A stretch of DNA of 64,000 nucleotides from Hydrogenophaga sp. (lineage in GTDB: Bacteria; Pseudomonadota; Gammaproteobacteria; Burkholderiales; Burkholderiaceae_C). Below are positions 1 through 8,507 of this stretch, one piece after another. Within the stretch, counting starts at the first letter, position 1. Each line of letters begins with the position of its first letter. The DNA is taken from assembly GCA_030653975.1 (NCBI GenBank), contig JAURYH010000053.1, positions 1-64,000 of the forward strand, read 5' to 3'. The notes under the pieces are model-generated. The model made no database searches and was not told where the DNA came from. It saw only the letters and a program-made list of their open reading frames with translations. The translations under genes and the position numbers were made by a program.

Positions 1-111
1 CAATCTTTGAACGTTTGTCGATTGCCGTACGATTCTGGGCAGTGCCGGGGCCGAATGGGTGAGAAGAACAGTGGATTGGATCTGTGAAGCATGAAGTGAC
101 TGGAGGTTGGT

Positions 112-423
112 ATGTGGCTGCTCGTTGCGCGTGAACCCCGACCCAATGCACCGCACTGGACGGGTCGACGATCGCTCGCGGCCATCGATGCGGTGGCCTG
201 GCCGCTGTTCTGGGTGTTCCTGTTGGGCCAGATCGATACGCCCGTTGGAATCGTCGGCCCTATGGTCGTTGCGATTGCTCTCTTGATTTCAGCAGAGCGA
301 ATCCATCGCGCGGTGTGGGTCAATCACCGCTACTGGTTCACTACCTGGCGGTGGGGGCGGATTGCCGCCTCGCTGTTCGTGATCGGTACGGTGCTGAAGC
401 TCGCGACGGGACAGGGAGCTTGA
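112..423 (+). CDS. small hypothetical membrane protein
   Basis: 103 aa ORF with hydrophobic segments (AWPLFWVFLLGQI, GIVGPMVVAIALLI); no family recognised. Confidence 0.45.
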   Translation: MWLLVAREPRPNAPHWTGRRSLAAIDAVAWPLFWVFLLGQIDTPVGIVGPMVVAIALLISAERIHRAVWVNHRYWFTTWRWGRIAASLFVIGTVLKLATGQGA

Positions 424-740
424 CACTGATCGAGGCAGGTCAAATGTGTTGCTGATGTACCCGAGGAGCACAAAACTCGGTTGTCGGCATGAACCTGCAC
501 CTGCACCGCATACCGCACACTGGCCGGCGGCTTAAGGCTGAACTGAGTCGTCAGCTGCTGACCTCTTGTTCGCCAGCGGCGGCCGTCACCGGTCATTCGA
601 CTGTCGGCCCTGCGTGAGACCGCTTCAAGCTTAATAGCGGGTACTCGGCCATTGAACCGCCCCGGATTTGAACTGACTCCAGAGGTTGGATTTACTTCAA
701 AGGGGCGCTACGGCAAAACTCTTGGAGGCAGCGGAAAAGC

Positions 741-1403
741 TCACGCAGTAGACCCCGGCCACTTGATGATCCAGCCAGTTTCGCGGGCAAGATCATCAAC
801 ATGTTCGGGTGTGTCGAGGTCGCGCGTGTAGTGAGGGTTGTCCACCTCCCAACGCAGCGTCTCATTCGGGTGAACTGCAACCCACTGCCGCAGGCTGGTG
901 CCGGGCGCTGCAAGAAGATCGGCACGTACGGATGCATCGAACATTACAGGATGACCCGGCACCCCGCTCACCATGGGAATCAAGACACGGAAACGTGGCG
1001 GACAGCACTTAAACGCGGCACATACCGCGCCGATGTCGGTAGCCTCAATGAGCGGCTGATCGGCCAACAGCACCATCACGGCCTCCGTGTCGCTATCCAG
1101 TGCTTGCAAGCCGACTTGTAGCGAAGTGGCTGTGTCTTCTTCGGGCGATGGATTGACGACCTGTCCTGTCATCAACTTCGCAGGCCATTGAGCAACGTGG
1201 GCCTGGATATCGGCGGCATGATGACCAAGTACAAGCACGCACCTGTGGAATCCCACGCTACAAATTGAGTGCATCAGACGTTCCAGCAGAGTCTGGCCCT
1301 GCACCTCCAGCAGGCACTTGGCCCGCCTCCCCATACGCTGCCCCGCGCCAGCTGCCAGTATGAGAACACTGACGCGCTTGCAGTCCTTGGCTGGAGTATT
1401 CAC
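741..1403 (-). CDS. MobA/MocA-like nucleotidyltransferase (molybdenum cofactor cytidylyltransferase-like)
   Basis: N-terminal LILAAGAGQRMG..K nucleotidyltransferase signature; ATGA overlap with upstream xdhC. Confidence 0.85.
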   Translation of the reverse strand: MNTPAKDCKRVSVLILAAGAGQRMGRRAKCLLEVQGQTLLERLMHSICSVGFHRCVLVLGHHAADIQAHVAQWPAKLMTGQVVNPSPEEDTATSLQVGLQALDSDTEAVMVLLADQPLIEATDIGAVCAAFKCCPPRFRVLIPMVSGVPGHPVMFDASVRADLLAAPGTSLRQWVAVHPNETLRWEVDNPHYTRDLDTPEHVDDLARETGWIIKWPGSTA

Positions 1404-2488
1404 CGCGAATCGGAGAGAGATAAGCAGATCGAGCCAGGCTGCATGGATGCGCCATCTGCGAGTGTGTTCTTGGCGTGCGTCACGTCCATGTCGCGCGGCA
1501 GTGGAACGCCGTTCTTTACCGCCAACACCTCCGCCATGATGCTGACTGCGATTTCGGGTGGCGTCTTGCTGCCGATGTAGATGCCGATCGGCCCGCGCAG
1601 GCGCGCCAGGCGCTCGGCCGTTTGCTCGAAGTGTTCGATCATGCGGGCATGACGCGCCTCGTTGTTGCGCCGCGAGCCTATGGCGCCTACGTAGAAGGCC
1701 TCGGTGTCCAACGCTTCGAGCAGGGCAAGGTCGTCGAGCTTGGGGTCGTGCGTGAGCGCGATCACGCAGCTGCGCCGGTCAACTTTGTAATCGTGCACGA
1801 CGTCGTCGGGCATGCCGGTGAGCAGCGTCACACCGGGGACCGACCAAGACGCGCGGTACTCCTCGCGCGGATCGCACACGGTGACGGCAAAGCCACTGAA
1901 CACGGCCATGGTGGCCAGGTACTCGGTGAGCTGGCCGGCGCCGATCAGCAGCATGCGGTATTCGGGGCCGAAGGTGTTAGCCAGCACATTACCGTCGTCG
2001 ATCAGGGGTGAAGGCGCATTGACCTCGATCAGCTCAACCTGGCCGTCGGCGATCCCGGTGCGCCGCTGAACCATGTGGCCATCGGCGAGCGACTGCACCA
2101 GCGTGAGCAGCGAGGCCGCGTCGGGGTTGAATTCGAGCACCAGCTCCAGCGTGCCGCCACACGGTAGACCGAAGCGGTGGGCTTCGTCGGCGCTAACGCC
2201 ATACTTCACGCGCTGCGGCGTGCTGTCCGGAATGTCGTGTGTGATACCCGCCACGCGCGCTCCAGCGCTGGCCTGGTGGGAGCTGCTGTACCGATAGATC
2301 AAGTCGTCCTCGATGCAGCCGCCCGAGACCGAGCCGGCCACGGCGCCGCTCTCGCAGAGCGCCATGATCGAGCCCACTGGGCGCGGTGACGAGCCCCAGG
2401 TTCGCACCACGGTGGCTAGCATGGCGCGCTGCCCCTGGGCGCGCCAGCCGTGCAGCGTACGTAGGACGGTCAGGTCGAGATTTTCCAT
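1400..2488 (-). CDS. xdhC: XdhC family protein (molybdenum hydroxylase maturation)
   Basis: VVRTWGSSPRPVGSIMALCESGAVAGSVSGGCIEDDL and GAIGSRRNNEAR..RL motifs of XdhC/CoxI. Confidence 0.9.
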   Translation of the reverse strand: MENLDLTVLRTLHGWRAQGQRAMLATVVRTWGSSPRPVGSIMALCESGAVAGSVSGGCIEDDLIYRYSSSHQASAGARVAGITHDIPDSTPQRVKYGVSADEAHRFGLPCGGTLELVLEFNPDAASLLTLVQSLADGHMVQRRTGIADGQVELIEVNAPSPLIDDGNVLANTFGPEYRMLLIGAGQLTEYLATMAVFSGFAVTVCDPREEYRASWSVPGVTLLTGMPDDVVHDYKVDRRSCVIALTHDPKLDDLALLEALDTEAFYVGAIGSRRNNEARHARMIEHFEQTAERLARLRGPIGIYIGSKTPPEIAVSIMAEVLAVKNGVPLPRDMDVTHAKNTLADGASMQPGSICLSLSDSR

Positions 2489-2558
2489 GTGCGTTTCCGT
2501 CGCGGTTGCCCCCGTGCTCCGTTCTCACCCGATCGCGAACCGGGACCCCCGGTGCCTC

Positions 2559-3887
2559 TCAGGTCACCGCCAGTGCCATGGCAGGGAAGAGGGCGATCAG
2601 CAGCAAAACGACCAGCATCACGATCACGTAGGGCATGGTGCCGGCGAAGATGCTTTCCACCGACACCTTGGGATCGTTGAGCGTGGACTTGACCGTGAAC
2701 ACCGAGATGCCGAACGGCGGTGTGAGCAGGCCGATCTCCACAGCAATGACGGTGATGATGCCGAAGTGGATCAGGTTGAAGTCCAGGCCTGCCGCGATCG
2801 GCACGGCCACCGGCGTCATGATCAGCAGGATGGAGCTGGAGTCCAGGATCATGCCCAGCAGCAGCAGGATCACCACGTAGAGGAACAGGAAGCCGTAGGG
2901 GCCGAGACCTGCGTCCTGCACCAGGTCGCTGATGGCCATGGGCACACCGGCCACCGACAACATGCGGCTATAGAAGCCCGCCGCCACCAGCAGTATCAGG
3001 ATACCGACCGACACCGCACCGGTTTCGGTAAGCACGCGCCACAGGTTGCCGCCGCCGAGCTTGCGCCGCAGAACCGCGATGACGAAGGCGCCGAAAGCGC
3101 CCACGCCACCGGCTTCGGTGGGCGTGAAGAAACCCGAGTAGAGACCGCCCAGCACCAGCGCCACCAGCGCGGTGATGGGCACCAGCTTGCCGAGCATTTC
3201 GGTGGTGGTGAGCAGGCGGGCGGTGCTGCGTTCGGCCGCCAACTTGGTCTGGCGCTTCAGATCGAAAACCAGTCCGGGCGTGAACTTCGCCATCAGCATG
3301 ATCATTAAGGCGAAGGCAGCCGCCATCATGAAGCCGGGGATAATGCCGGCGATGAAAAGGGTGCCGATGGACTGCTCGGCCAGCACACCGTAAATGATGA
3401 GCAGCAGGCTGGGCGGGATCATCATGCCCAGCACCGAACTGCCGGCCACGGTGCCGGCGGCGAAGCTGGCACGGTAGCCGTGGTTCACCATCTCGGGCAC
3501 GGCCACGCGGGTGAACACCGCCGCAGAGGCGATGGACACACCGGTGACGGCGGCAAACACGGTGTTGGCCGCCACGGTGGCCACGCCCAGGCCGCCGCGC
3601 AGACGCCGCAGCAGGGTTTCGGCCACGTCGAAAGTGTCCTTGCCGACGTTCGATATCGAGACCAGCAGCCCCATCAGCACGAAGAGCGGGATGGTGGCGA
3701 AGATGTAGTCGGCCACGCCGTTGTAGGCCGAGAGGTACATGAGCCGCATGGCCATGTCCATGTCTTCGCGTATCAGCCAGATGCCGGCAAACCCCACCGC
3801 GGTCAGCGCCACCGCGATGTGCAGGCCGAACAACACCAGAAACACCAGGGCTCCGATTAGGAGCCCGCCCATGGCCAGTTCGCTCAT
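2559..3887 (-). CDS. TRAP transporter large permease (DctM-like)
   Basis: Multi-TM protein with typical TRAP large-subunit segments (FAAGTVAGSSVLGMMIPPSLLLIIYGVLAEQSIGTLFIAGIIPG). Confidence 0.93.
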   Translation of the reverse strand: MSELAMGGLLIGALVFLVLFGLHIAVALTAVGFAGIWLIREDMDMAMRLMYLSAYNGVADYIFATIPLFVLMGLLVSISNVGKDTFDVAETLLRRLRGGLGVATVAANTVFAAVTGVSIASAAVFTRVAVPEMVNHGYRASFAAGTVAGSSVLGMMIPPSLLLIIYGVLAEQSIGTLFIAGIIPGFMMAAAFALMIMLMAKFTPGLVFDLKRQTKLAAERSTARLLTTTEMLGKLVPITALVALVLGGLYSGFFTPTEAGGVGAFGAFVIAVLRRKLGGGNLWRVLTETGAVSVGILILLVAAGFYSRMLSVAGVPMAISDLVQDAGLGPYGFLFLYVVILLLLGMILDSSSILLIMTPVAVPIAAGLDFNLIHFGIITVIAVEIGLLTPPFGISVFTVKSTLNDPKVSVESIFAGTMPYVIVMLVVLLLIALFPAMALAVT

Positions 3888-4441
3888 GCGTGTGCTCCGT
3901 TGAAAGCGGGTTGGCGCAGCAGCGAAGGAATGCAGGCGAGGTAGGCCACGGCGGCCACCACCGAGCCGAGCACGATGAGGGCACGGAACGGCCAGGTGAC
4001 CACGGTGAAGACACCCTGCACGCCGAAGTACTCATTGATTTTCATGGCCTCGACCAGCTCGGGCCAGGCGATGAAAGCCAGCGCGAAGAACAGCAGGGCG
4101 CCGACGACGACGTTGAACACCTCCAGCACTTTGAAGGCCGCCGGCGAACGTTTGCCGATGATGCGCAGCAGGAAGTCGCTGCGCGTCATGCGGCCGGAGC
4201 AGACGGCCGCGGCCAGTTGCAGAAAGACGATGGAGGCCACCGAGCGGGCGGCGAATTCGGCCACACCGGTGATGGGCGCGTCAAAGAAGTTGCGGCCCAG
4301 CACGTCGGCCACGATCAGCAACATCATGAGGAAAATCCATACCGTGCCCACGGCGGCCAGCACGTTGGCCACACCTTGCAGCGGGTTGGTGAGGCCGGCA
4401 ACCGCGGGGGTTTCGCTGGCGAAGTCGGGTTCGTTGTGCAC
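3884..4441 (-). CDS. TRAP transporter small permease (DctQ-like)
   Basis: Four-TM small subunit overlapping dctM by 4 nt; VLGRNFFDAPITGVAEFAA. Confidence 0.9.
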   Translation of the reverse strand: MHNEPDFASETPAVAGLTNPLQGVANVLAAVGTVWIFLMMLLIVADVLGRNFFDAPITGVAEFAARSVASIVFLQLAAAVCSGRMTRSDFLLRIIGKRSPAAFKVLEVFNVVVGALLFFALAFIAWPELVEAMKINEYFGVQGVFTVVTWPFRALIVLGSVVAAVAYLACIPSLLRQPAFNGAHA

Positions 4442-4520
4442 AGGTCACCTGTGAAAGCTGGAAGGAACACCACCCGGCAGCGCTCAGCGCCACCGGGTGT
4501 ACAAGGTGGCGCAGGGCCGA

Positions 4521-5591
4521 TCAGCGGTTCTGCAGGTCCCAGTCGCGCAGGGGCTTCACGCCGCGGGCGCGCAGTTCGTCAAAGTAAGCCTTGAGCACCT
4601 GCTTGCCGGCGTCACCCGTGCCCTGCAGCCAGGGCGCCACGATGTTGGGCAGGCCGTTGACCCACTTGGCCTTTTCTGCCTGCGGCAGATTGGTGATCTG
4701 CAGGCCGGCGGCCTTCATGGTGTCCAGGGCCGCGTTGGCGGTCTTGGTCACGTGTTTGCCGTGCGCGAGCGATGTGGCCTTGCCGGCCTTGAGCATCGCG
4801 TCCTGCACTTCCTTGGGAAGGCCGTCGAACACCTTCTTGTTCACCGCCACGCTGCCGAAGTACATGGCGCCGATGTCGATGCGCGTGAGGTGCTTCGCCA
4901 CCTCGTAGACGCGGGCCGGGCCGATGCCGCTGGCGAACGACAGCGCGCCGTCCGTCACGCCGGTCTGGATGTTGGTGTAGTAGGTGGTCAGTGCGCCGTC
5001 CACCGGCGTGGCGCCGGTCTCGCGCAGCCAGTTGGCCGAGGTCCCGGGTGCGTTGATGCGCTTGTTCTTCAGGCTGGCCATGTCCTTCACCGGGAAGGTG
5101 GCGTAGATGTCGTAGCTGTCGGTGATCAGCGATGACAGCGGCACCATATTCTGCGCGGCCCAGCTGTCCCGCAGGGCGGGCACGGTGGCGTTGAGTTTGT
5201 CGAAAATCTCGATGAGCTGTTCGTGGTTGGTGGTGGCGAATGGGGTGAAGTAGGTCACGTTCTGCAGCGGCATGGCGGAGTTCTCCCACACCGTCCCAAC
5301 CATACCCACGTCCACGATACCGTCGCGTACGGCGGCGCGGGTGTCGGTGAACTTGTATAGCGTGCCGCCGTAGTTCTCGCGCCATCGCACCTCGTACTTG
5401 GCGCCGCCTTCTTTCAGCAAACGGTCCACTTCGGGCTGGAACACTTCTTTCATGGCGAAGGCCCAGATGTTGGTGGTGGGGTGGCTGGAGCCGATGTTGA
5501 CCGTGACGCGTTGCTGCGCCATGGCCGAACTGACAGCCAGTGTGGTGCCCATGGCGACCAGGGTTGCAAAGGCGATTTTCGTGAACTGCAT
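4521..5591 (-). CDS. TRAP transporter substrate-binding protein (DctP family)
   Basis: Signal peptide (AFATLVAMGTTLAVSSAMA); SBP in operon with DctQM. Confidence 0.9.
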   Translation of the reverse strand: MQFTKIAFATLVAMGTTLAVSSAMAQQRVTVNIGSSHPTTNIWAFAMKEVFQPEVDRLLKEGGAKYEVRWRENYGGTLYKFTDTRAAVRDGIVDVGMVGTVWENSAMPLQNVTYFTPFATTNHEQLIEIFDKLNATVPALRDSWAAQNMVPLSSLITDSYDIYATFPVKDMASLKNKRINAPGTSANWLRETGATPVDGALTTYYTNIQTGVTDGALSFASGIGPARVYEVAKHLTRIDIGAMYFGSVAVNKKVFDGLPKEVQDAMLKAGKATSLAHGKHVTKTANAALDTMKAAGLQITNLPQAEKAKWVNGLPNIVAPWLQGTGDAGKQVLKAYFDELRARGVKPLRDWDLQNR

Positions 5592-5680
5592 GTTGTCTCC
5601 TCGGTGGTTGTTAAGGCTGAGCGATCAGCCGGGTGGGAAAGGTGCCGGTGCCCCGCACTGGCTTCGTGAAAAAGGCTGAG

Positions 5681-6409
5681 TCATGGTGGGGCGGGGCGCT
5701 TGCGCGTGCTCCCGGTGGTGTCGCCAAAAAAGTCACGGCTGGCACTCAGGTAGGCACGCACTCGGTCTCGCACGAGGGTTTCGTCGTAGCCTTCGTGTGC
5801 GCTTTCGCTGTAGACGTCTTGCGCGTAGATCCAGCGGCGCATGGTGATGTAGAAGAAGCCGCCGTGCAGGCCCATGAGCAGTTCCATCTCGCGCTCGCTG
5901 GGTCTGGCCCGGCTGACCACACCGCGGTGGCGGCGCGTCTCGCGGATCAGACGCGGGAACAGACGCGCACGTAGCATGGCAAAGAAGCGGTCGGTGATGG
6001 TGTGGTCGGTCAGACCCGCGAACACCAGGATGCGCACGAATTCCTTCGAGAGCGTGATCGTCACGTATTCCCAGTAGAAGGCGGTGAGCTTGTCTTCCAC
6101 CGTCATGTCGGGGTTGTCGAGCAGGGCATCCCACTCGGCGCGCCAGCGGCCTTCGAACACTTCCAGGTAGACGCGGTCGACCAGTGCCTGCTTGGTGGGG
6201 AAGTAGTGATAGAGCAGCGCATGGGTCACGCCGATGCTCTTGGCCAGGTCTCGCAGCTGGCCATAGAAGCCGTGCACGGAGAAGAACTGGATCGCGCCAT
6301 CCAGGATCTGACGCTCGCGTTCCGCTACACCCAAGCGCCGGCGTGCCGGGGATTTCGGTACCGTCGCTTCGGCCTCGATCACCTTGTCAGGGTTTGTCTG
6401 GATGCTCAC
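5681..6409 (-). CDS. TetR/AcrR family regulator (probable GTG start; ORF track extends to 6469)
   Basis: HTH region RQILDGAIQFFSVHGFYGQLRDLAKSIGVTHALLYHYFPTKQALVDRV; the upstream extension would cover operator-like palindromes. Confidence 0.85.
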   Translation of the reverse strand: MSIQTNPDKVIEAEATVPKSPARRRLGVAERERQILDGAIQFFSVHGFYGQLRDLAKSIGVTHALLYHYFPTKQALVDRVYLEVFEGRWRAEWDALLDNPDMTVEDKLTAFYWEYVTITLSKEFVRILVFAGLTDHTITDRFFAMLRARLFPRLIRETRRHRGVVSRARPSEREMELLMGLHGGFFYITMRRWIYAQDVYSESAHEGYDETLVRDRVRAYLSASRDFFGDTTGSTRKRPAPP

Positions 6410-6416
6410 GCTATTT

Positions 6417-6457
6417 ACCGATCGGTCAATGATTCGTAACATTGTTAACCGACGGGT
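6417..6457. promoter_or_regulatory. two candidate TetR operators in a divergent promoter
   Basis: ACCGATCGGT (6417-6426, perfect palindrome) and ACCGACGGGT (6448-6457), centres 31 bp apart. Confidence 0.5.
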
Positions 6458-6494
6458 AAACAAAAACACCCGTGAAAACCCGAGGATTCAAGGC

Positions 6495-7136
6495 ATGGAA
6501 TTGACTGGAGACATCCTGATCGGCGCACCGCGCGAGAAGGTCTGGGCCGGGCTCAACGACCCTGAGATACTGACGCGCTGCATCCCCGGCTGCGAAGCCA
6601 TGGAAGCCACCAGCCCGACCGAACGCACCGCCCGCGTGGCCGTGAAGGTCGGCCCGGTGCGCGCCCGCTTCGTCGGCCACGTGCGCATGGAAGACATCCG
6701 CCCCAACGAAGGCTGTCTGTTGCGCTTTCAGGGCTCGGGTGGCGCGGCCGGCATGGCCAAGGGCCACTCCAACGTGGAACTCACCGACGAAGCCGGCGGC
6801 ACGCGCCTGCGGTACACCGCACAGGCCGCTATCGGCGGCAAGCTGGGCCAGGTCGGAGGTCGAATGATCGACGCCGCTTCCAAGCAGATGGCCGACCAGT
6901 TCTTCACTGCGTTCAACGAACAGATGGTTGGTGTGCCGCCGGTGGAGGTTCCTGAAGCAGCACCCGCGGAGGCAGCACCCACAACCAGCGCTGCGCCGCA
7001 GCCTGCCTTCGTGCCGCGCACCGTTCAAGCACCACAGCCCGCAGCCACTGGCGAAGGCGTGCGCGTGTTGTGGTTTGTGCTCGGTTCCCTGTCCACCGCC
7101 TTCGGCATGTGGATCGCTTCATTGTTGACTGCTTGA
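6495..7136 (+). CDS. CoxG-like SRPBCC family protein (carbon monoxide dehydrogenase subunit G family)
   Basis: MELTGDILIGAPREKVWAGLNDPEILTRCIPGCEAM start plus C-terminal TM segment; leads the Mo-hydroxylase operon. Confidence 0.88.
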   Translation: MELTGDILIGAPREKVWAGLNDPEILTRCIPGCEAMEATSPTERTARVAVKVGPVRARFVGHVRMEDIRPNEGCLLRFQGSGGAAGMAKGHSNVELTDEAGGTRLRYTAQAAIGGKLGQVGGRMIDAASKQMADQFFTAFNEQMVGVPPVEVPEAAPAEAAPTTSAAPQPAFVPRTVQAPQPAATGEGVRVLWFVLGSLSTAFGMWIASLLTA

Positions 7137-7146
7137 GGACCGCTCC

Positions 7147-8004
7147 ATGAAAGCTGCTGCCTTCGATTACGTCAAACCCGCTTCCATCGACCAGGTGGTC
7201 GCGCTGCTGCAGGAACACGGTGACGACGCCCGTCTGCTCGCCGGCGGCCAGACCCTCATGGCCACACTGAACATGCGCCTGTCTGAACCGCAGCTGGTGA
7301 TCGACATCACCGGCATTGAGGCCTTGCGCGGCATCAGCGTGCAGGGTCAGGTGCTGCGCATCGGCGCGCTGACCACGCACACCGACATCGAGTCCAGCCC
7401 GCTGGTGGCGCACCACGCGCCGCTGCTCAAGGCGGCTGCGCCCCACATCGCGCACCGCGCCATCCGCAACAGCGGCACCTGGGGCGGCTCCATCGCCTAC
7501 GCTGACCCCGCAGCTGAGTGGCCCACTTGCCTGCTGGCGCTGGGTGGCACCGTAGTAGCGCGTGGCCCTCAGGGAGAGCGCCGCATCGCGGCAGACGACT
7601 TCTTCACTGGCCTCTACAGCACCGCGCTGCAGCCCGACGAGCTGCTGGCGTCCTGCGAGATCCCGCTGGCCGGTGCCGACCACTGGTTCGGCTTCAGCGA
7701 GCTGGCCCGCCGCCATGGCGACTACGCCATCGTGGGTATGGCCGCTATCGCGCGGCGCGAAGGTGCGGCCCTGCGCGGCCTGCGCATCGTGCTCCTGGGT
7801 GTGGACGCCACACCGGTGCGCGCGCGTCAGACGGAGACACTGCTGGAAGGCCGCACCCTGGATCTCGCCACTGTGACCCAGGCCGTGGCCAGCCTGCGCA
7901 GCGAGATCGACCCGCTGCCGGACCTGACCAACACCCCTGACACCAAACGGCATCTCGCCGGTGTGCTGCTGCAGCGCCTGCTGCCTGTTGCTGCCACCGC
8001 CTGA
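7147..8004 (+). CDS. xanthine dehydrogenase family FAD-binding (medium) subunit
   Basis: AAFDYVKPASIDQVVALLQEHGDDARLLAGGQTLMATLNMRL and NSGTWGGSIAYADPAAEWP motifs. Confidence 0.95.
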   Translation: MKAAAFDYVKPASIDQVVALLQEHGDDARLLAGGQTLMATLNMRLSEPQLVIDITGIEALRGISVQGQVLRIGALTTHTDIESSPLVAHHAPLLKAAAPHIAHRAIRNSGTWGGSIAYADPAAEWPTCLLALGGTVVARGPQGERRIAADDFFTGLYSTALQPDELLASCEIPLAGADHWFGFSELARRHGDYAIVGMAAIARREGAALRGLRIVLLGVDATPVRARQTETLLEGRTLDLATVTQAVASLRSEIDPLPDLTNTPDTKRHLAGVLLQRLLPVAATA

Positions 8005-8021
8005 GCCCACGAGGAACAACC

Positions 8022-8507
8022 ATGGCAGACCTGTACCCGATCAAAGTCACCGTCAACGGCAAGCCACACCAGTGCAGCGTGCAACCGCGAACTCACCTGG
8101 TAGATTTTTTGCGCGAAGACCTTGGTCTTAAAGGCAGCCACCTCGGCTGCGAACACGGCGTGTGCGGCGCCTGCACCGTGGAGCTCAACGGACAGATCGT
8201 GCGCGGTTGCCTCACCCTGGCCGTGCAGGCCGATGGCGGCCAAGTGCAGACCATCGAAGGGGTGAGCCAGTCCGGCGTGATCCTCGACCTGCAAGAGGCC
8301 TTTGTGCGGCGCAACGCGCTGCAGTGTGGCTTTTGCACCTCGGGCATTTTGATGGCAGCCAAGGAGCTCGTGGAGCAGATGCCGGGTGCCAACCGCGCCG
8401 AGGTCCGCGAATGGATCTCGGGCAACTACTGCCGCTGCACCGGCTACCAGGCCATCGTGGACGCGATCTGCGACGTGCTGCAACAACGCAAGGAGGCCAC
8501 CGCATGA
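8022..8507 (+). CDS. (2Fe-2S)-binding small subunit of molybdenum hydroxylase
   Basis: CEHGVCGACTV, CGFCTSGILM and NYCRCTGY cysteine motifs. Confidence 0.96.
   Translation: MADLYPIKVTVNGKPHQCSVQPRTHLVDFLREDLGLKGSHLGCEHGVCGACTVELNGQIVRGCLTLAVQADGGQVQTIEGVSQSGVILDLQEAFVRRNALQCGFCTSGILMAAKELVEQMPGANRAEVREWISGNYCRCTGYQAIVDAICDVLQQRKEATA

Noticed and set aside
8162-8503. N-terminal extension of the Mo large subunit ORF
   Set aside because: Overlaps the FeS subunit in another frame; homology begins at ATG 8504.
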